A stretch of 36,503 nt of DNA from Legionella gratiana (GCF_001467695.1 NZ_LNYE01000026.1:1-36503), one strand, 5' to 3'; shown: positions 16,616 to 26,405, numbered from the stretch's first letter. Notes: generated by a model from the sequence alone, not told the origin. Numbers and translations are program-made.

Positions 16616-17059
16616 TTTTTTCTCCTCAATCTAAGATGTTTACCAGAATATTCTTCAATCCATTGACGTGTTGTATCATTAAAATAGATATCTTCATATT
16701 AATCGAAGCATGACCAACACCCCCTCCAAAAAACGGTTAATAAATTGACTGCTCAATGATTAGCTTGCCTTGAATACCTCATATTTGGATCAGTTTTTGA
16801 TACTAAATCACTAGATTGATTAGGTTTATTAGAGCTTCTTTTTAGTATGATGTGCTCTCATGTGGTACATTCATATGTTAAATCATAGTATATAAATACT
16901 AGTCCATTATGATATTTTTAATTCCAATTGTGCATAGGGTATTCCTAAAAGGAATAATCGTATCAGTTAGCTGTTTCTTGAAAATTGTTGGGAGTAATAA
17001 ACTTTTTCTATGAAAATTCAGTAACTGAATCTATACTTCAAAATAAATGGTATAAAAAT
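16616..17059. other. Divergent promoter region of the icmD-like and lysR genes
   Basis: This AT-rich region lies between divergent genes. LysR-type regulators often act on the divergent neighbour, so it may hold the operator, but I see no clear T-N11-A palindrome to name. No coding sequence or strong hairpin is seen. A TTG start for lysR at 16985 is possible but less likely than the ATG at 17060. Confidence 0.4.
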
Positions 17060-17941
17060 ATGGATATTATTGAAATAAAATCATTTCTTGCAGTTATTGA
17101 ATACCGGTCGTTTACGCTTGCTGCTAAGATGGTCCATATTACTCAATCAGCAATGAGTAAGCGAATTCAAAAAATTGAAAATGAGTTGGGAGTACGTTTA
17201 TTTATTGTTGAGGGTTCAAAAATAACATTGACTGATGCCGCAACCCATTTTATTCCTTATGCACGGCAAATGTTATCAACATATACCAGTGCATTAAAGT
17301 CGTTTAAAGATAAGGCTCAAGTTTTACAACATCATTTAGTCCTCGGAGCTTCTGTATTCGTTTCTCATTATGTCTTGCCGAATTTTCTAAGTTATCTGAA
17401 AACGGTAGATTCCTCACTCGTAGTTCATATAAGGGCAATGGGGGAGTACGATGTCGAAGAATATTTGAACCGGGGAACAGTAGATCTTGTAATTTGCCCA
17501 GAACGAGAACTCTCTTCAAAAATTATTACAACTAAATTATGGCAAGAAAAATATTATTTTGTAGCCAATCAAAGCCATGAATTATCTCAAACCAATAAGT
17601 CATTATCACTTACAGATCTTGTAAATTATCCAGCTATTTTAACTGAAAGAGGTGGTGTAATCCGAGATAAAATAGAAAGTGTTTTTCATGAGAGTCAATT
17701 AAATTTAAATTTAGGTTTGGAGATTAGCACGCTTGATGCGATTAAAAGTCTAGTAGAATATAATTTAGGTTGGAGTGTTTTACCGAGTATATTGATTTCT
17801 AAACAATTAAAAATTCTAAATATTGATATAATAAATATTAATTTTAATGTGTATTACCTTAAAAAAAGAATGGAAGATCGTGGAATTAATAACTTGTTAC
17901 ATTTTTTTAGTCAGTGGCAAGATCAAAATCCTAGCGATTAG
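17060..17941 (+). CDS. LysR-family transcription regulator
   Basis: From the ATG at 17060 the protein has 293 residues, the normal LysR length, and begins MDIIEIKSFLAVIEYRSFT. The winged helix-turn-helix (1-60) includes LAAKMVHITQSAMSKRIQKIENELG. The effector-binding domain (about 90-290) includes LVLGASVFVSHYVLPNFL and the late GWSVLPSIL. An upstream TTG at 16985 would add 25 residues unlike the family's N-terminus, so it is not preferred. No strong ribosome site precedes either. It may control the divergent icmD-like gene. The ligand is unknown. Its last 11 bases overlap the end of the convergent next gene. Confidence 0.85.
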   Translation: MDIIEIKSFLAVIEYRSFTLAAKMVHITQSAMSKRIQKIENELGVRLFIVEGSKITLTDAATHFIPYARQMLSTYTSALKSFKDKAQVLQHHLVLGASVFVSHYVLPNFLSYLKTVDSSLVVHIRAMGEYDVEEYLNRGTVDLVICPERELSSKIITTKLWQEKYYFVANQSHELSQTNKSLSLTDLVNYPAILTERGGVIRDKIESVFHESQLNLNLGLEISTLDAIKSLVEYNLGWSVLPSILISKQLKILNIDIININFNVYYLKKRMEDRGINNLLHFFSQWQDQNPSD

Positions 17942-18575
17942 GACGGAAGAGTAGTGATTCATTATGTAACACCCCTAACGTAGCTACACCTTGTTCTCTC
18001 AACCAAAGATTGACTTGTTTGGGATCTGAATAAATGGGTAAGTTCGTATTCATGGCCGATTGACGAATATTTTTTATTATTTCTGGGGATAGGAAATACT
18101 GAGGATAGTTTTTTTTTAGATAGCTTTTCAATCGTTTTCCTTTGCCAGATAGCCAAAATCCTCCGCCGAGAGAGGCGGAAATGCATGCTTTCTCAATATC
18201 TCCAAAACGTGAAAAAGTAATAAACTGATGTATTGAATGTTTCCGTACATAATGAGAAACATGTGAACCAAAAAAACGGGTCTTAGTATATCGTTCTTCA
18301 GCTAATGATTTTGGTTTAATGAGCCAGCCCCGTGAATGATGAGCGGATTTTTTTTCCAAAACGCCACCAAAAAAGAACCACGTTCCTTCATAGCCCGAAT
18401 TTCTGCCTGTAGATTGATACCATGGATAATTATTAATTACAGTGATGCGACGACAAGAGTTCCTATGATAATTAAATACAATCATTGCATGATTAGGGAA
18501 AGTGCTTTTATTGGATTCTATAGATTTCATAGCCGCTAAAAATAAATAACATAGGCCCCACAATAAATTGATCAT
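17931..18575 (-). CDS. Hypothetical secreted or membrane-anchored protein
   Basis: This 214-residue protein is not recognised. The first 18 residues (MINLLWGLCYLFLAAMKS) are hydrophobic and look like a signal peptide or anchor. The rest is basic and rich in aromatic residues, with a Gly-rich segment ASLGGGFWLSGKGKR near 135 and a YEGTWFFFGG segment near 65. It contains three cysteines. It is convergent with lysR, the stops overlapping by 11 bases. No function can be assigned. Confidence 0.6.
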   Translation of the reverse strand: MINLLWGLCYLFLAAMKSIESNKSTFPNHAMIVFNYHRNSCRRITVINNYPWYQSTGRNSGYEGTWFFFGGVLEKKSAHHSRGWLIKPKSLAEERYTKTRFFGSHVSHYVRKHSIHQFITFSRFGDIEKACISASLGGGFWLSGKGKRLKSYLKKNYPQYFLSPEIIKNIRQSAMNTNLPIYSDPKQVNLWLREQGVATLGVLHNESLLFRPNR

Positions 18576-18698
18576 GAATGTTTGGCAATGAGATGTTTAT
18601 TGGCCAGACATATTTTGATAAGCACTTTTTTAATTCGTACACTAATTTAAGTGGACGATATGGTATCATTTCGTTTTCTACGAAAGTGTGCATAATAT

Positions 18699-19769
18699 AT
18701 GAAAAGAAAAAGTTTCTTATGTTGCTTGTTTATCAGCATGCAGTTGATCGCCGCTCCTCGTTTTGTTCCTACTGAGCCATTGCCTGCTTCTCATTATGAA
18801 ATTAATGGTCCTGCTTTGTGTACGACAGCTAAAGAAACCCTGGCTTATTTAAATAAGGGGAGTAATTATGATCCTCGTGTTATTCATGCAGGAAAAGTAT
18901 TTCAAGTGCCACTTGCACAAGTTAAAGCAACGTTGATATTTATTTGCCAACATCAAAATGAACTGAATGATCCCGCTTTTATTAAAAAACATTTCGATTT
19001 TGTACGTTGGTATCCGGATATGGAGCAAACTAAATTACTTAAGTCGAGTAAATCGTTGGTTGCTCACTTACCTAAAGATAAGATTTTAATGACTAAGTAT
19101 TACATTCATCGGGCTCAAGCATCAACTAAACCAACCCCAGCTCATCCATTCGCACTTTATGGTTTACCCCAAGATGAAGCGTCGTTGACTCTAGAAGAAG
19201 CTGATGCAAAACCTGAACTGATTCGTTTTCAATATGGAAAACAAGCAATATTAAAAGGGGCGCTCACTTATAAAAAAATCCCAGTCCTTGCATACTTGAA
19301 TCGAGATGATTTAGAAGCCGCTTTAATGCAAGGCACTGTAGTTGCAGACTTTAGTTATCCTCAGCATCAGGTAAAAATCTTTAATGTTCATCGTTGTAAT
19401 AATATTCCATACAACAAAACTCAAAATCCATACCAACAAGAGCGCTATTGGTATTTTAAACCAGTAGATGGCATCAAAGGCTATGGAAAAGATGCTGACC
19501 ATAAAATTACGGTAGATACGGAAGTGACTTTTGCGGCTGATCTCGAACAATTTGGTCTTGGTAAACTACTTATGGTTCAATATCCTAATCAGAACGGAAA
19601 AATAGTGACACGGGCAGGTATTTTCGCAGATACTGGGGGTGCATTCGCAAACAATCTGTATCAGGTAGATTTTTTAGCAGGAACTTATGCAGGTAATGAA
19701 GCTTTCTATCGTGCAACACGCCATTTACCCAATTATGTAACTGCCTATTTTATGGTATTAAAAAAATAA
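18699..19769 (+). CDS. Secreted MltA-like 3D-domain protein (putative lytic transglycosylase)
   Basis: This 356-residue protein has a Sec signal peptide (MKRKSFLCCLFISMQLIAA). The C-terminal part matches the MltA/3D domain pattern: GIFADTGGAFANNLYQVDFLAG with D311 and D324. D324 is at the place of the catalytic aspartate of MltA. The central region has FALYGLPQDEASLTLEEAD, similar in layout to the PIYGLPKDG...TRAQID part of the MltA at 2666-4012, but the barrel is diverged. It probably cleaves peptidoglycan in the periplasm, or outside if exported. It ends 1 base before the amidase gene, so the two form an operon. Confidence 0.75.
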   Translation: MKRKSFLCCLFISMQLIAAPRFVPTEPLPASHYEINGPALCTTAKETLAYLNKGSNYDPRVIHAGKVFQVPLAQVKATLIFICQHQNELNDPAFIKKHFDFVRWYPDMEQTKLLKSSKSLVAHLPKDKILMTKYYIHRAQASTKPTPAHPFALYGLPQDEASLTLEEADAKPELIRFQYGKQAILKGALTYKKIPVLAYLNRDDLEAALMQGTVVADFSYPQHQVKIFNVHRCNNIPYNKTQNPYQQERYWYFKPVDGIKGYGKDADHKITVDTEVTFAADLEQFGLGKLLMVQYPNQNGKIVTRAGIFADTGGAFANNLYQVDFLAGTYAGNEAFYRATRHLPNYVTAYFMVLKK

Positions 19770-19770
19770 A

Positions 19771-20454
19771 ATGAAATTATTTTTATTCTGTCTATTCTTT
19801 ATAAGCACTCAGGGACATGCATTTTCTTGCTATACGCCACAGAAAATTCATAAGGCACCGATTCAATTTAATGAGGAACGAATTGCTTTAACTCGCCAAT
19901 ATCAATTAACCCATTATGGAATTGATTCAAAGTCAATTGAAATTGAACCAAGAATGATTGTACTGCATTGGACCTGTATACCTACTTTTAAAGCAACTTT
20001 TCGTGTTTTTAATTCACCTACTTTTCCGCAAAATTCACCCCGTATTAAAGAGCTGCCTGGGAATTTAAATGTGTCCAGTCATTTTTTAGTCGACCGTGAT
20101 GGACGTATTTATCAACTCATGCCCGAAACATGGATGGCAAGGCATGTCATAGGTTTAAACCATTATGCAATTGGCATTGAAAACGTTGGTGGTATCAATG
20201 GTAAAGATGACTTAACTGAAGCTCAGGTCAAAGCAAATGCATTTTTAGTGTGTTATTTAAAAAGAAAATATCCACAAATTAAATATGTTATTGGCCATAA
20301 TGATTATTTAAATTTTAAAAATACTTCTTTGTGGCTTGAGCGCGATCCTAACTATCAAACTGATAAAGAGGATCCTGGTCCGTTTTTTCTTCAAAGAGTA
20401 ATGAAATTAGTTGATGACAATAAAAAAGAATATAAAAGTGAGCATACGCGATGA
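19771..20454 (+). CDS. Secreted N-acetylmuramoyl-L-alanine amidase (Amidase_2 family)
   Basis: This 227-residue zinc enzyme cleaves the bond between MurNAc and the stem peptide. A signal peptide (MKLFLFCLFFISTQGHAFS) sends it to the periplasm. The catalytic domain has H69 in MIVLHWTC, SSHFLVDRDGRIYQLMPE, E137 in IGIENVGG, H176 in VIGHNDY and D201 in EDPGPFF. These fit the AmpD/T7-lysozyme zinc ligands and general base. The gap from H176 to D201 is longer than in AmpD. The gene starts 1 base after the MltA-like gene, so the pair would cut both glycan strands and peptide links. Confidence 0.9.
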   Translation: MKLFLFCLFFISTQGHAFSCYTPQKIHKAPIQFNEERIALTRQYQLTHYGIDSKSIEIEPRMIVLHWTCIPTFKATFRVFNSPTFPQNSPRIKELPGNLNVSSHFLVDRDGRIYQLMPETWMARHVIGLNHYAIGIENVGGINGKDDLTEAQVKANAFLVCYLKRKYPQIKYVIGHNDYLNFKNTSLWLERDPNYQTDKEDPGPFFLQRVMKLVDDNKKEYKSEHTR

Positions 20455-20588
20455 CGAAGAACTACTCTTAATCAACTAAATTTAGCTATAATAAAAATAT
20501 TTTTTAGATGTTATGAAAAATAATAGCGATTATTAAATATTGAGACCAGTGGTTGGACCCTAAAACCGTAATGAAGCATGGAGTGAAT

Positions 20589-22196
20589 ATGTCTGATAAG
20601 TTATTGGATGTACTTATAGTGGGGGCTGGTCCAGTTGGTTTATTTTGTGCCAACGAATTAACTCGCCAAGGTTTAAGTTGTCGGATAATTGATAAAAAAG
20701 CACAACTTAGTGATAAATCCAAGGCTTTGGCTATTCATATTCGAACCCTTGATCTTCTTAATGATTGTGGCTTTCTTAATGAAATTATCGATAAAGGACT
20801 CAAGGTTGATGGCGTTTTATTTAAATCTAAAGGGAAAGAATTAATTCATGCAACTTTTGCTAATCTTGAAGCGGATCACCATTTTCTTATCGATCTTCCT
20901 CAAGATAAAACAGAACGTGTTTTCTATAAAGGATTAATTGATAGAGGGCTTAATGTTGAGTGGCAAACTGAACTTACTGCAATTGAAGAAACGCCCAACC
21001 ATATTGTGTCCACTTTAAAACTCGCAAATGGACAAAGCGAAACCATTGAGACAAGTTGGGTTATCGCTTGCGATGGTTCCCACAGTACTTTAAGAAAGCT
21101 TGTTAATGCTGAATTTATTGGCTCTTCTATTAAACAAACTTGGTGGTTAGCTGATTTACTGATTGATTGGGAATTACCCGAAAATAAATTGATCCTTTAT
21201 GTAAGTGATAAGGGGCCGCTTGCCTGTTTCCCAATGGGGGAAAAACGCTATCGTATAGTAATGACCGCTCCTAAACGAATAATGCATGAAGAGCCTTCAA
21301 TGGAAGATATAAACCAGGCCTTTAAATTACGATGTTCAGATAATGCTACCTTATCCGATCCACTGTGGATTAGCTCATTTGGAATTGATCACAAACAAAT
21401 CCAAAAATATCGTTATGGACGAATATTTTTTGCTGGTGATGCTGCTCATGTCCATAGTCCTATGGGGGGGCAAGGACTAAATACAGGGTTGCAAGATATT
21501 TACAACTTATCTTGGAAATTGGCTCTAGTACACAAAGGATTTGCCAAAGATTATTTACTGGATAGCTATCATAGTGAACGCCATCCTATTGCTGCTAGTG
21601 TATTAAAAAAGACTGGGTTAATGACCTATATGATCATGATGAAAAATCCAGTGCTTATTTATTTACGTAATTTCATGATGCAAGTTGCTGTTTCTTTTGA
21701 CTTTATTAAAGATTCAATACTCTATGATATTGCTGAATTATCAGTAAGTTATTCCAAGAGCCCTATAGTAAAAATTTTAGGCAGAAAAACAAATTTCAAG
21801 ATAGGTGAATTTCTTAATGATTTCTTTTTAATTGATGCTAAAACTGAAGAAAAAAAAGGATTACATCAAATAACGCAAGGAACAATGCATCATTTATTTT
21901 TGTTTACTGGAACTACTGGAAATCAACTTTCTCTTCTCGCTGAAATAGCTACAGACATCGAGCAGCGATTTGGTGGACTGCTCAAAGCACATATTGTGCT
22001 TTTACAATCAGAAACAATACCTTCTTCTGGTACTATCTCAGTGTTCCTTGATGAAAATCAAAAAATGCATCAACATTTTTCAATCAATCAAACTATTGCT
22101 GTATTGATACGCCCAGATAAATATGTGGGTTTAACCCAAGAACCAGTAGATAAGGATGAATTATTAAACTATATGGAAACTAGTTATTTCAGATGA
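20589..22196 (+). CDS. FAD-dependent aromatic hydroxylase (PheA/PgaE-type monooxygenase)
   Basis: From the ATG at 20589 this is a 535-residue flavoprotein. An upstream in-frame ATG at 20553 exists, but GGAGTGAAT directly before 20589 decides the start. It has the FAD fold VLIVGAGPVGLFCANEL near the N-terminus, the DG motif WVIACDGSHSTLRK, and the second FAD motif GRIFFAGDAAHVHSPMGGQG. A C-terminal thioredoxin-like region, probably not redox-active, occurs in phenol hydroxylase and polyketide hydroxylases. It probably adds an oxygen to an aromatic ring using NAD(P)H and O2. Substrate unknown. No polyketide genes are near. Confidence 0.88.
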   Translation: MSDKLLDVLIVGAGPVGLFCANELTRQGLSCRIIDKKAQLSDKSKALAIHIRTLDLLNDCGFLNEIIDKGLKVDGVLFKSKGKELIHATFANLEADHHFLIDLPQDKTERVFYKGLIDRGLNVEWQTELTAIEETPNHIVSTLKLANGQSETIETSWVIACDGSHSTLRKLVNAEFIGSSIKQTWWLADLLIDWELPENKLILYVSDKGPLACFPMGEKRYRIVMTAPKRIMHEEPSMEDINQAFKLRCSDNATLSDPLWISSFGIDHKQIQKYRYGRIFFAGDAAHVHSPMGGQGLNTGLQDIYNLSWKLALVHKGFAKDYLLDSYHSERHPIAASVLKKTGLMTYMIMMKNPVLIYLRNFMMQVAVSFDFIKDSILYDIAELSVSYSKSPIVKILGRKTNFKIGEFLNDFFLIDAKTEEKKGLHQITQGTMHHLFLFTGTTGNQLSLLAEIATDIEQRFGGLLKAHIVLLQSETIPSSGTISVFLDENQKMHQHFSINQTIAVLIRPDKYVGLTQEPVDKDELLNYMETSYFR

Positions 22197-22234
22197 TATT
22201 TAGAAAATAATAATGAATAATGGATTAATACTTT

Positions 22235-23320
22235 ATGAACATAAAATTATTAACGCAATATGTAAATGCTTCTAAGATAAAAAGTAGCTTACAGTGGATT
22301 TTCTTAGGTCTAACTTATTCACTGAATTGTTTCGCTGCTCATAATAGTGATGTTGAGCTTTCAAAAAGAATCAATGTTATTGAAAAAAATTCCCATACTG
22401 TAATGGGAATTACTGCTATTCATATCGAGAAAAATAAAATAATTTCTCACAATAGTAATCAGCGTTTTTTTATGGCTAGTACCGTTAAGTTACCCATCGC
22501 ACTAGCTTTTTTGCACCGTGTGGATGAAAAAAAAGACTCCTTGAATCGTATTATTAAAATGGACACAAAAAATTCGGTACCAGGTTCTGGAAGTTTGCAT
22601 CATTTGTTTGAAAAGAAAAAACTTAATATGTCATTGAAACAAGTGCTCATTCATATGATGAGAAACAGCGATAACAGTGCAAGTGATACTATATTGAAAG
22701 TCGCAAATGGACCAAAATATGTTGCAAGTCGCATGAATGCATTAGGATTTAAAAATATTTCAGTAAATCGTTCTATTTTGGAAATGTTTTTGGATACCAA
22801 TCATGTTGATCATTCCTATTTAAAAAAACCACAACCTGTATTTTCATGGCAAAAAATATTTAATAGTGTTCCTCTGAAAGAAAAAAAATTGGCTTGGCAG
22901 CGTTTTCAAAATGATACGCGTGATACGACTACGTCTGATGATATGGCCAAATTGCTTGTAAAATTATACAAAAAACAAGCGCTTTCAGAATCAAATACTA
23001 AGCTACTCATCGATATTATGGAGAAATGTCGAACAGGAAGAAGTCGAATTAAAGGATTACTACCTGCTCATGTAAAAGTAGCACATAAAACAGGGACTTG
23101 GTCTATCTACGAACAAGACTATTTAAGATATCCAGGCTCTAAAAATCTTTATCGCTTTGTGAGTGATGTTGGAATTATTACATTACCTAACAATAAAGGG
23201 CATATCGCGCTTGCGGTCTATGTTAAATCTCAATCGGCCAGTGATTATCCAAGAAGTCGGGCAATAGCATTGGCGAGCCGCGCTATTTATGATCATTTTA
23301 TGAAGTCGTCGAATGCCTAG
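22235..23320 (+). CDS. Class A beta-lactamase-like serine hydrolase with enlarged omega loop
   Basis: This 361-residue exported protein has the class A motifs: S82-T-V-K85, S145-D-N147 and K285-T-G287. A hydrophobic segment (about 18-34) serves as signal. R179 and D230 (in NDTRDTT) match the R164-D179 pair of TEM, but about 36 extra residues lie between them. In ungapped alignment from S130 to R164, Ambler E166 falls on I181 and N170 on F185. E183 is the nearest glutamate. So the deacylating general base may be missing or moved, and the protein might be a slow beta-lactamase, a penicillin-binding enzyme or another hydrolase. A terminator follows. Confidence 0.85.
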   Translation: MNIKLLTQYVNASKIKSSLQWIFLGLTYSLNCFAAHNSDVELSKRINVIEKNSHTVMGITAIHIEKNKIISHNSNQRFFMASTVKLPIALAFLHRVDEKKDSLNRIIKMDTKNSVPGSGSLHHLFEKKKLNMSLKQVLIHMMRNSDNSASDTILKVANGPKYVASRMNALGFKNISVNRSILEMFLDTNHVDHSYLKKPQPVFSWQKIFNSVPLKEKKLAWQRFQNDTRDTTTSDDMAKLLVKLYKKQALSESNTKLLIDIMEKCRTGRSRIKGLLPAHVKVAHKTGTWSIYEQDYLRYPGSKNLYRFVSDVGIITLPNNKGHIALAVYVKSQSASDYPRSRAIALASRAIYDHFMKSSNA

Positions 23321-23337
23321 TAGTTGAAATAATATAA

Positions 23338-23380
23338 GTCTGCAATCTGAGATATTTTATAGAGTTCTCAGATTACAGAC
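23338..23380. terminator. Strong hairpin between convergent genes
   Basis: GTCTGCAATCTGAGA (23338-23352) and TCTCAGATTACAGAC (23366-23380) pair at 14 of 15 positions around a 13-base loop. It lies between the stops of the beta-lactamase-like and sidC-like genes and probably ends both transcripts. It lacks a long T run. Confidence 0.6.
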
Positions 23381-23390
23381 ACACATGAAG

Positions 23391-26372
23391 TTAGTTATGC
23401 TGTATTGTTTGATGACTACCTGTTGGGTTATTCCTTTCTGCTTGAGAAGTTACAGTATCGCTACTTATAGGTATATTATATTCTATTGTATCTCTAAGCG
23501 TTGTTGCTTTAGCTGTTCTAATCGCTTCTTTTAAAGTCACATTTTCAAATTGAGCAAGCTTATCTTGCACTGTTATAGGTAAAGTATTTCTATCTTTAAC
23601 CTGTTCTAATTGAATAGAAAGTGCTTCAAGCTCGGTTAATTTTCCTTTAATGGAGCGTTCACCGTCAGCAATTAGAGCGATGGCATCAGCAACTGTAACA
23701 AGTAGTTCGCTGTGTTTCGAATCCTCAAGTACTTTAATATCAGTCGACCATACCTGAATATTATTTTCGGTAAATAGTTCTGGACGAATTTTATCTACTA
23801 AGTCACTGAGTTTTTCAGCAATCTCCTCGGTAATACACTCATTTGTTTTTAATTGTTCAAGGAGTGCCTGATTTTTTTCTTTAAAGAGATCAGGAATGTC
23901 TCGAAATAAAAGCGTTTCTTTGTTTAAAGTACCATTAAAATCAAGATAATGAAGATTGATATAACTTGCTACTTTAACCGCTTCTTGTGGAGACAATGTT
24001 TTGAAAAAATTAATCGCTGAATCTGTGTGACAATAGACAGGCAAATCCTTAACTATTTCTCTAATTTCTTCATTATTAATTTGGGCAAGTTGTGTATTAT
24101 GTACTTTGGAAATTTCATTCTGTATTTTATCGGATTCAAAGTTAAGCTTAGAATCACATAATCTTTCTAAATCAGTACGAAATGTACGAATTTTCATTTG
24201 AAGTCCACTCTTCATCCAATTTCTTTCTCCAGAGATGGCTTTATCAATGCGATCTAATGTATTTATCGATTTGACAATTTTCTCCAGTATTTCTTCTTTG
24301 GATATCTCTTTATTAGAAAGAAGTTTTTTTATTTCAGTAGAGATTTTCAGTAAGTCTTCACATTGTTGTTTACGCGAAGTATTTTGTTTAAACCATTTAA
24401 GGAATCTATAACCTCGGCTTTCATCCTTTCTGCTGTTGTATTTTGTTACCGTATCCTCCATTCCCTGTGCAATTTTCCCTAACTCTATATCGAGAAGTGA
24501 TTTTTTCGAATGTTTTTCCCATGTAATAACAATATTATTTTCTTTGGTGACATTCTTTGGATCCAGTAATCGGATAAGGTAATTTTTTTCAGGTTGAGAA
24601 ATATTTTCTGAGGTTTTTATCTGATTTTCAATCATGGGCCAATGTCTACTGAACGCGATTGGATTTTGTGTATCTAATGAAAGCATTGAGTAGTTAGGAG
24701 TACCAGAAGAGGATTTCGCTATTAAGTAGTCTGCTAATGCTTCGGGTTTTTTATCGAGTAATTGCAATACCTTCAATTTGAATCGTTCAATATTATTATG
24801 TCCATTAACAACAATATCATTTGTTTGAATTAACTTAGCGGAAGAAGATTTTAGCCGAAGATGCTCTGAATAATTTTCAAACTCTCGAGGCAAGGGATGT
24901 GCATTGTCCGTTTGTTGAGTAAAGAAATCTAAAAAATGACAACTTATTCTTCTTAAATGTAAATACATATTGTCTGTCTTGCTTTGATCCAATACGAAGA
25001 ACTCGTCGAAATGTGGCATAGTTTTAATTTCATTATAATCGAGATTGAATTTCTTGATTATTGCTTCTTGCTCTACCTCTGTTAAAGGTGCACTTAAACC
25101 AAGCGCATCTTTATTTTCATTGATATAGTTGAATATAATAGGTTCTATCGCATCACTTTTACCAAGAGCATCTATTATTAATTCTGAAATTTTTGAAGCA
25201 TGAGTCTCGGTGTCGAAAAAAGTACCAAAATTCTGATCAGATAATCCGTGTGATTTACAATAAATATTAATTTGACCTAACAAAAATTGAGTTTTAATAC
25301 TCATGTAACTTACGAATTTCTCTTTTTCCGCTTCGGCTTGGCCTTCACCTTTTTCTTTGCCATCCCTTTTAATCTGAGCATAATCTGGATCAGGTTTCTC
25401 GTAGAAAATGTTGGTTTTGGTTGGTAAATTACTCCATTGTTGTGGTTCCGTGATGTTATCAATAAGTGACTCAACCCATTCTTTTAATTCTGTATTTTCG
25501 TCAGGCATTAAAACCATACTGACAAACTCTAAATTGATATTTGCTGCTTCGCCATTAATACCTTTCTTAGCGTTCAAAGTGATATCTATGTTGAGTTCGG
25601 TTAACTCCTGTTCTACAAGTTTTTTGAGTTTATTAAAATTTTCTTTATTGCCTAATACCTTAAAGTGTTCAGCATCTTTTATTTGAGTCAGAACTTTTTC
25701 TATAAGTTGTTCCTGAGGAGTTTTTGTTTTGACCAACTTATTTTCAGATTTGATTTTTTCTAAACTCTTAGTTCGGAATTGATGCACAAATCCTTCGGTA
25801 ACTCGTTTAAATCCTCCTAAATGTCGCTCATACCTAGATTGATTTCTTTTTAAACTAAATAAGGGTTTATCAAAACGTGTGTATGAGTCTGGATCATCCG
25901 GTGATAAACGAACAGCAAAAGCATTTTTAGAGTTTTCAATTACCTTACACACACCGGGAGGAAGTTCTGGAGCAAATTTTCGATCAAGCCCTGCTATTGT
26001 TCCATCTGTGTCATATTTTTGTTTGATTAGTTCAACTAATTTGATGTACTCTTCGATTTGAACCAGTCGATGTTTTTTCTCATTCAGAAGATCTTTATAG
26101 GCAAGTGGTGATAGTTCTTTTTGCGTATTGATAGCCAAAATGTCTTCTTCAAGTTGCTTTTTATAAAGTTCAAGCTCTTCTATAGCCGACTTTCTTTTTT
26201 CTTCAGAAAAACCATGAAAAAAACTTCTTAATTCAAGACCCGTTTCACATGTATTATCAGTACCAACTCCCTCTCCTGCTACAATAGGCATCATTAAATG
26301 CACTCTGTTTTCACTATCTATATATACATAGTTACAAGCTTCTGGTTCTTTAAATTTTAAGTGTTTAGGCAT
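23391..26372 (-). CDS. sidC: SidC/SdcA-family ubiquitin ligase effector
   Basis: This 993-residue protein resembles the Dot/Icm effectors SidC and SdcA, which are E3 ubiquitin ligases on the Legionella vacuole that bind PI4P. The N-terminus (FKEPEACNYVYIDSENRVHL) and DNTC with C42 fit my recollection of the SidC start, where C46 is catalytic. An H-x-D pair, H454-F-D456, lies where SidC has H444 and D446, so the catalytic triad appears complete. The C-terminal half (about 600-993) is helical and would hold the PI4P-binding domain. The protein is longer than SidC (about 917). It has no paralogue beside it here. A PmrA-like box lies upstream, and the gene is divergent from the dup-like gene. Confidence 0.85.
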   Translation of the reverse strand: MPKHLKFKEPEACNYVYIDSENRVHLMMPIVAGEGVGTDNTCETGLELRSFFHGFSEEKRKSAIEELELYKKQLEEDILAINTQKELSPLAYKDLLNEKKHRLVQIEEYIKLVELIKQKYDTDGTIAGLDRKFAPELPPGVCKVIENSKNAFAVRLSPDDPDSYTRFDKPLFSLKRNQSRYERHLGGFKRVTEGFVHQFRTKSLEKIKSENKLVKTKTPQEQLIEKVLTQIKDAEHFKVLGNKENFNKLKKLVEQELTELNIDITLNAKKGINGEAANINLEFVSMVLMPDENTELKEWVESLIDNITEPQQWSNLPTKTNIFYEKPDPDYAQIKRDGKEKGEGQAEAEKEKFVSYMSIKTQFLLGQINIYCKSHGLSDQNFGTFFDTETHASKISELIIDALGKSDAIEPIIFNYINENKDALGLSAPLTEVEQEAIIKKFNLDYNEIKTMPHFDEFFVLDQSKTDNMYLHLRRISCHFLDFFTQQTDNAHPLPREFENYSEHLRLKSSSAKLIQTNDIVVNGHNNIERFKLKVLQLLDKKPEALADYLIAKSSSGTPNYSMLSLDTQNPIAFSRHWPMIENQIKTSENISQPEKNYLIRLLDPKNVTKENNIVITWEKHSKKSLLDIELGKIAQGMEDTVTKYNSRKDESRGYRFLKWFKQNTSRKQQCEDLLKISTEIKKLLSNKEISKEEILEKIVKSINTLDRIDKAISGERNWMKSGLQMKIRTFRTDLERLCDSKLNFESDKIQNEISKVHNTQLAQINNEEIREIVKDLPVYCHTDSAINFFKTLSPQEAVKVASYINLHYLDFNGTLNKETLLFRDIPDLFKEKNQALLEQLKTNECITEEIAEKLSDLVDKIRPELFTENNIQVWSTDIKVLEDSKHSELLVTVADAIALIADGERSIKGKLTELEALSIQLEQVKDRNTLPITVQDKLAQFENVTLKEAIRTAKATTLRDTIEYNIPISSDTVTSQAERNNPTGSHQTIQHN

Positions 26373-26405
26373 GTCAGCAACTCACAATCAACTATTTTCC
26401 CCATT

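Noticed and set aside
16985..17059. TTG start for the LysR regulator
   Set aside because: It would add 25 residues before the usual LysR N-terminus. The ATG at 17060 gives the standard family start, though neither has a strong ribosome site.
20553..20588. Upstream ATG for the FAD monooxygenase
   Set aside because: The 12 extra residues do not belong to the FAD fold, and a good GGAGTGAAT ribosome site sits directly before the ATG at 20589.
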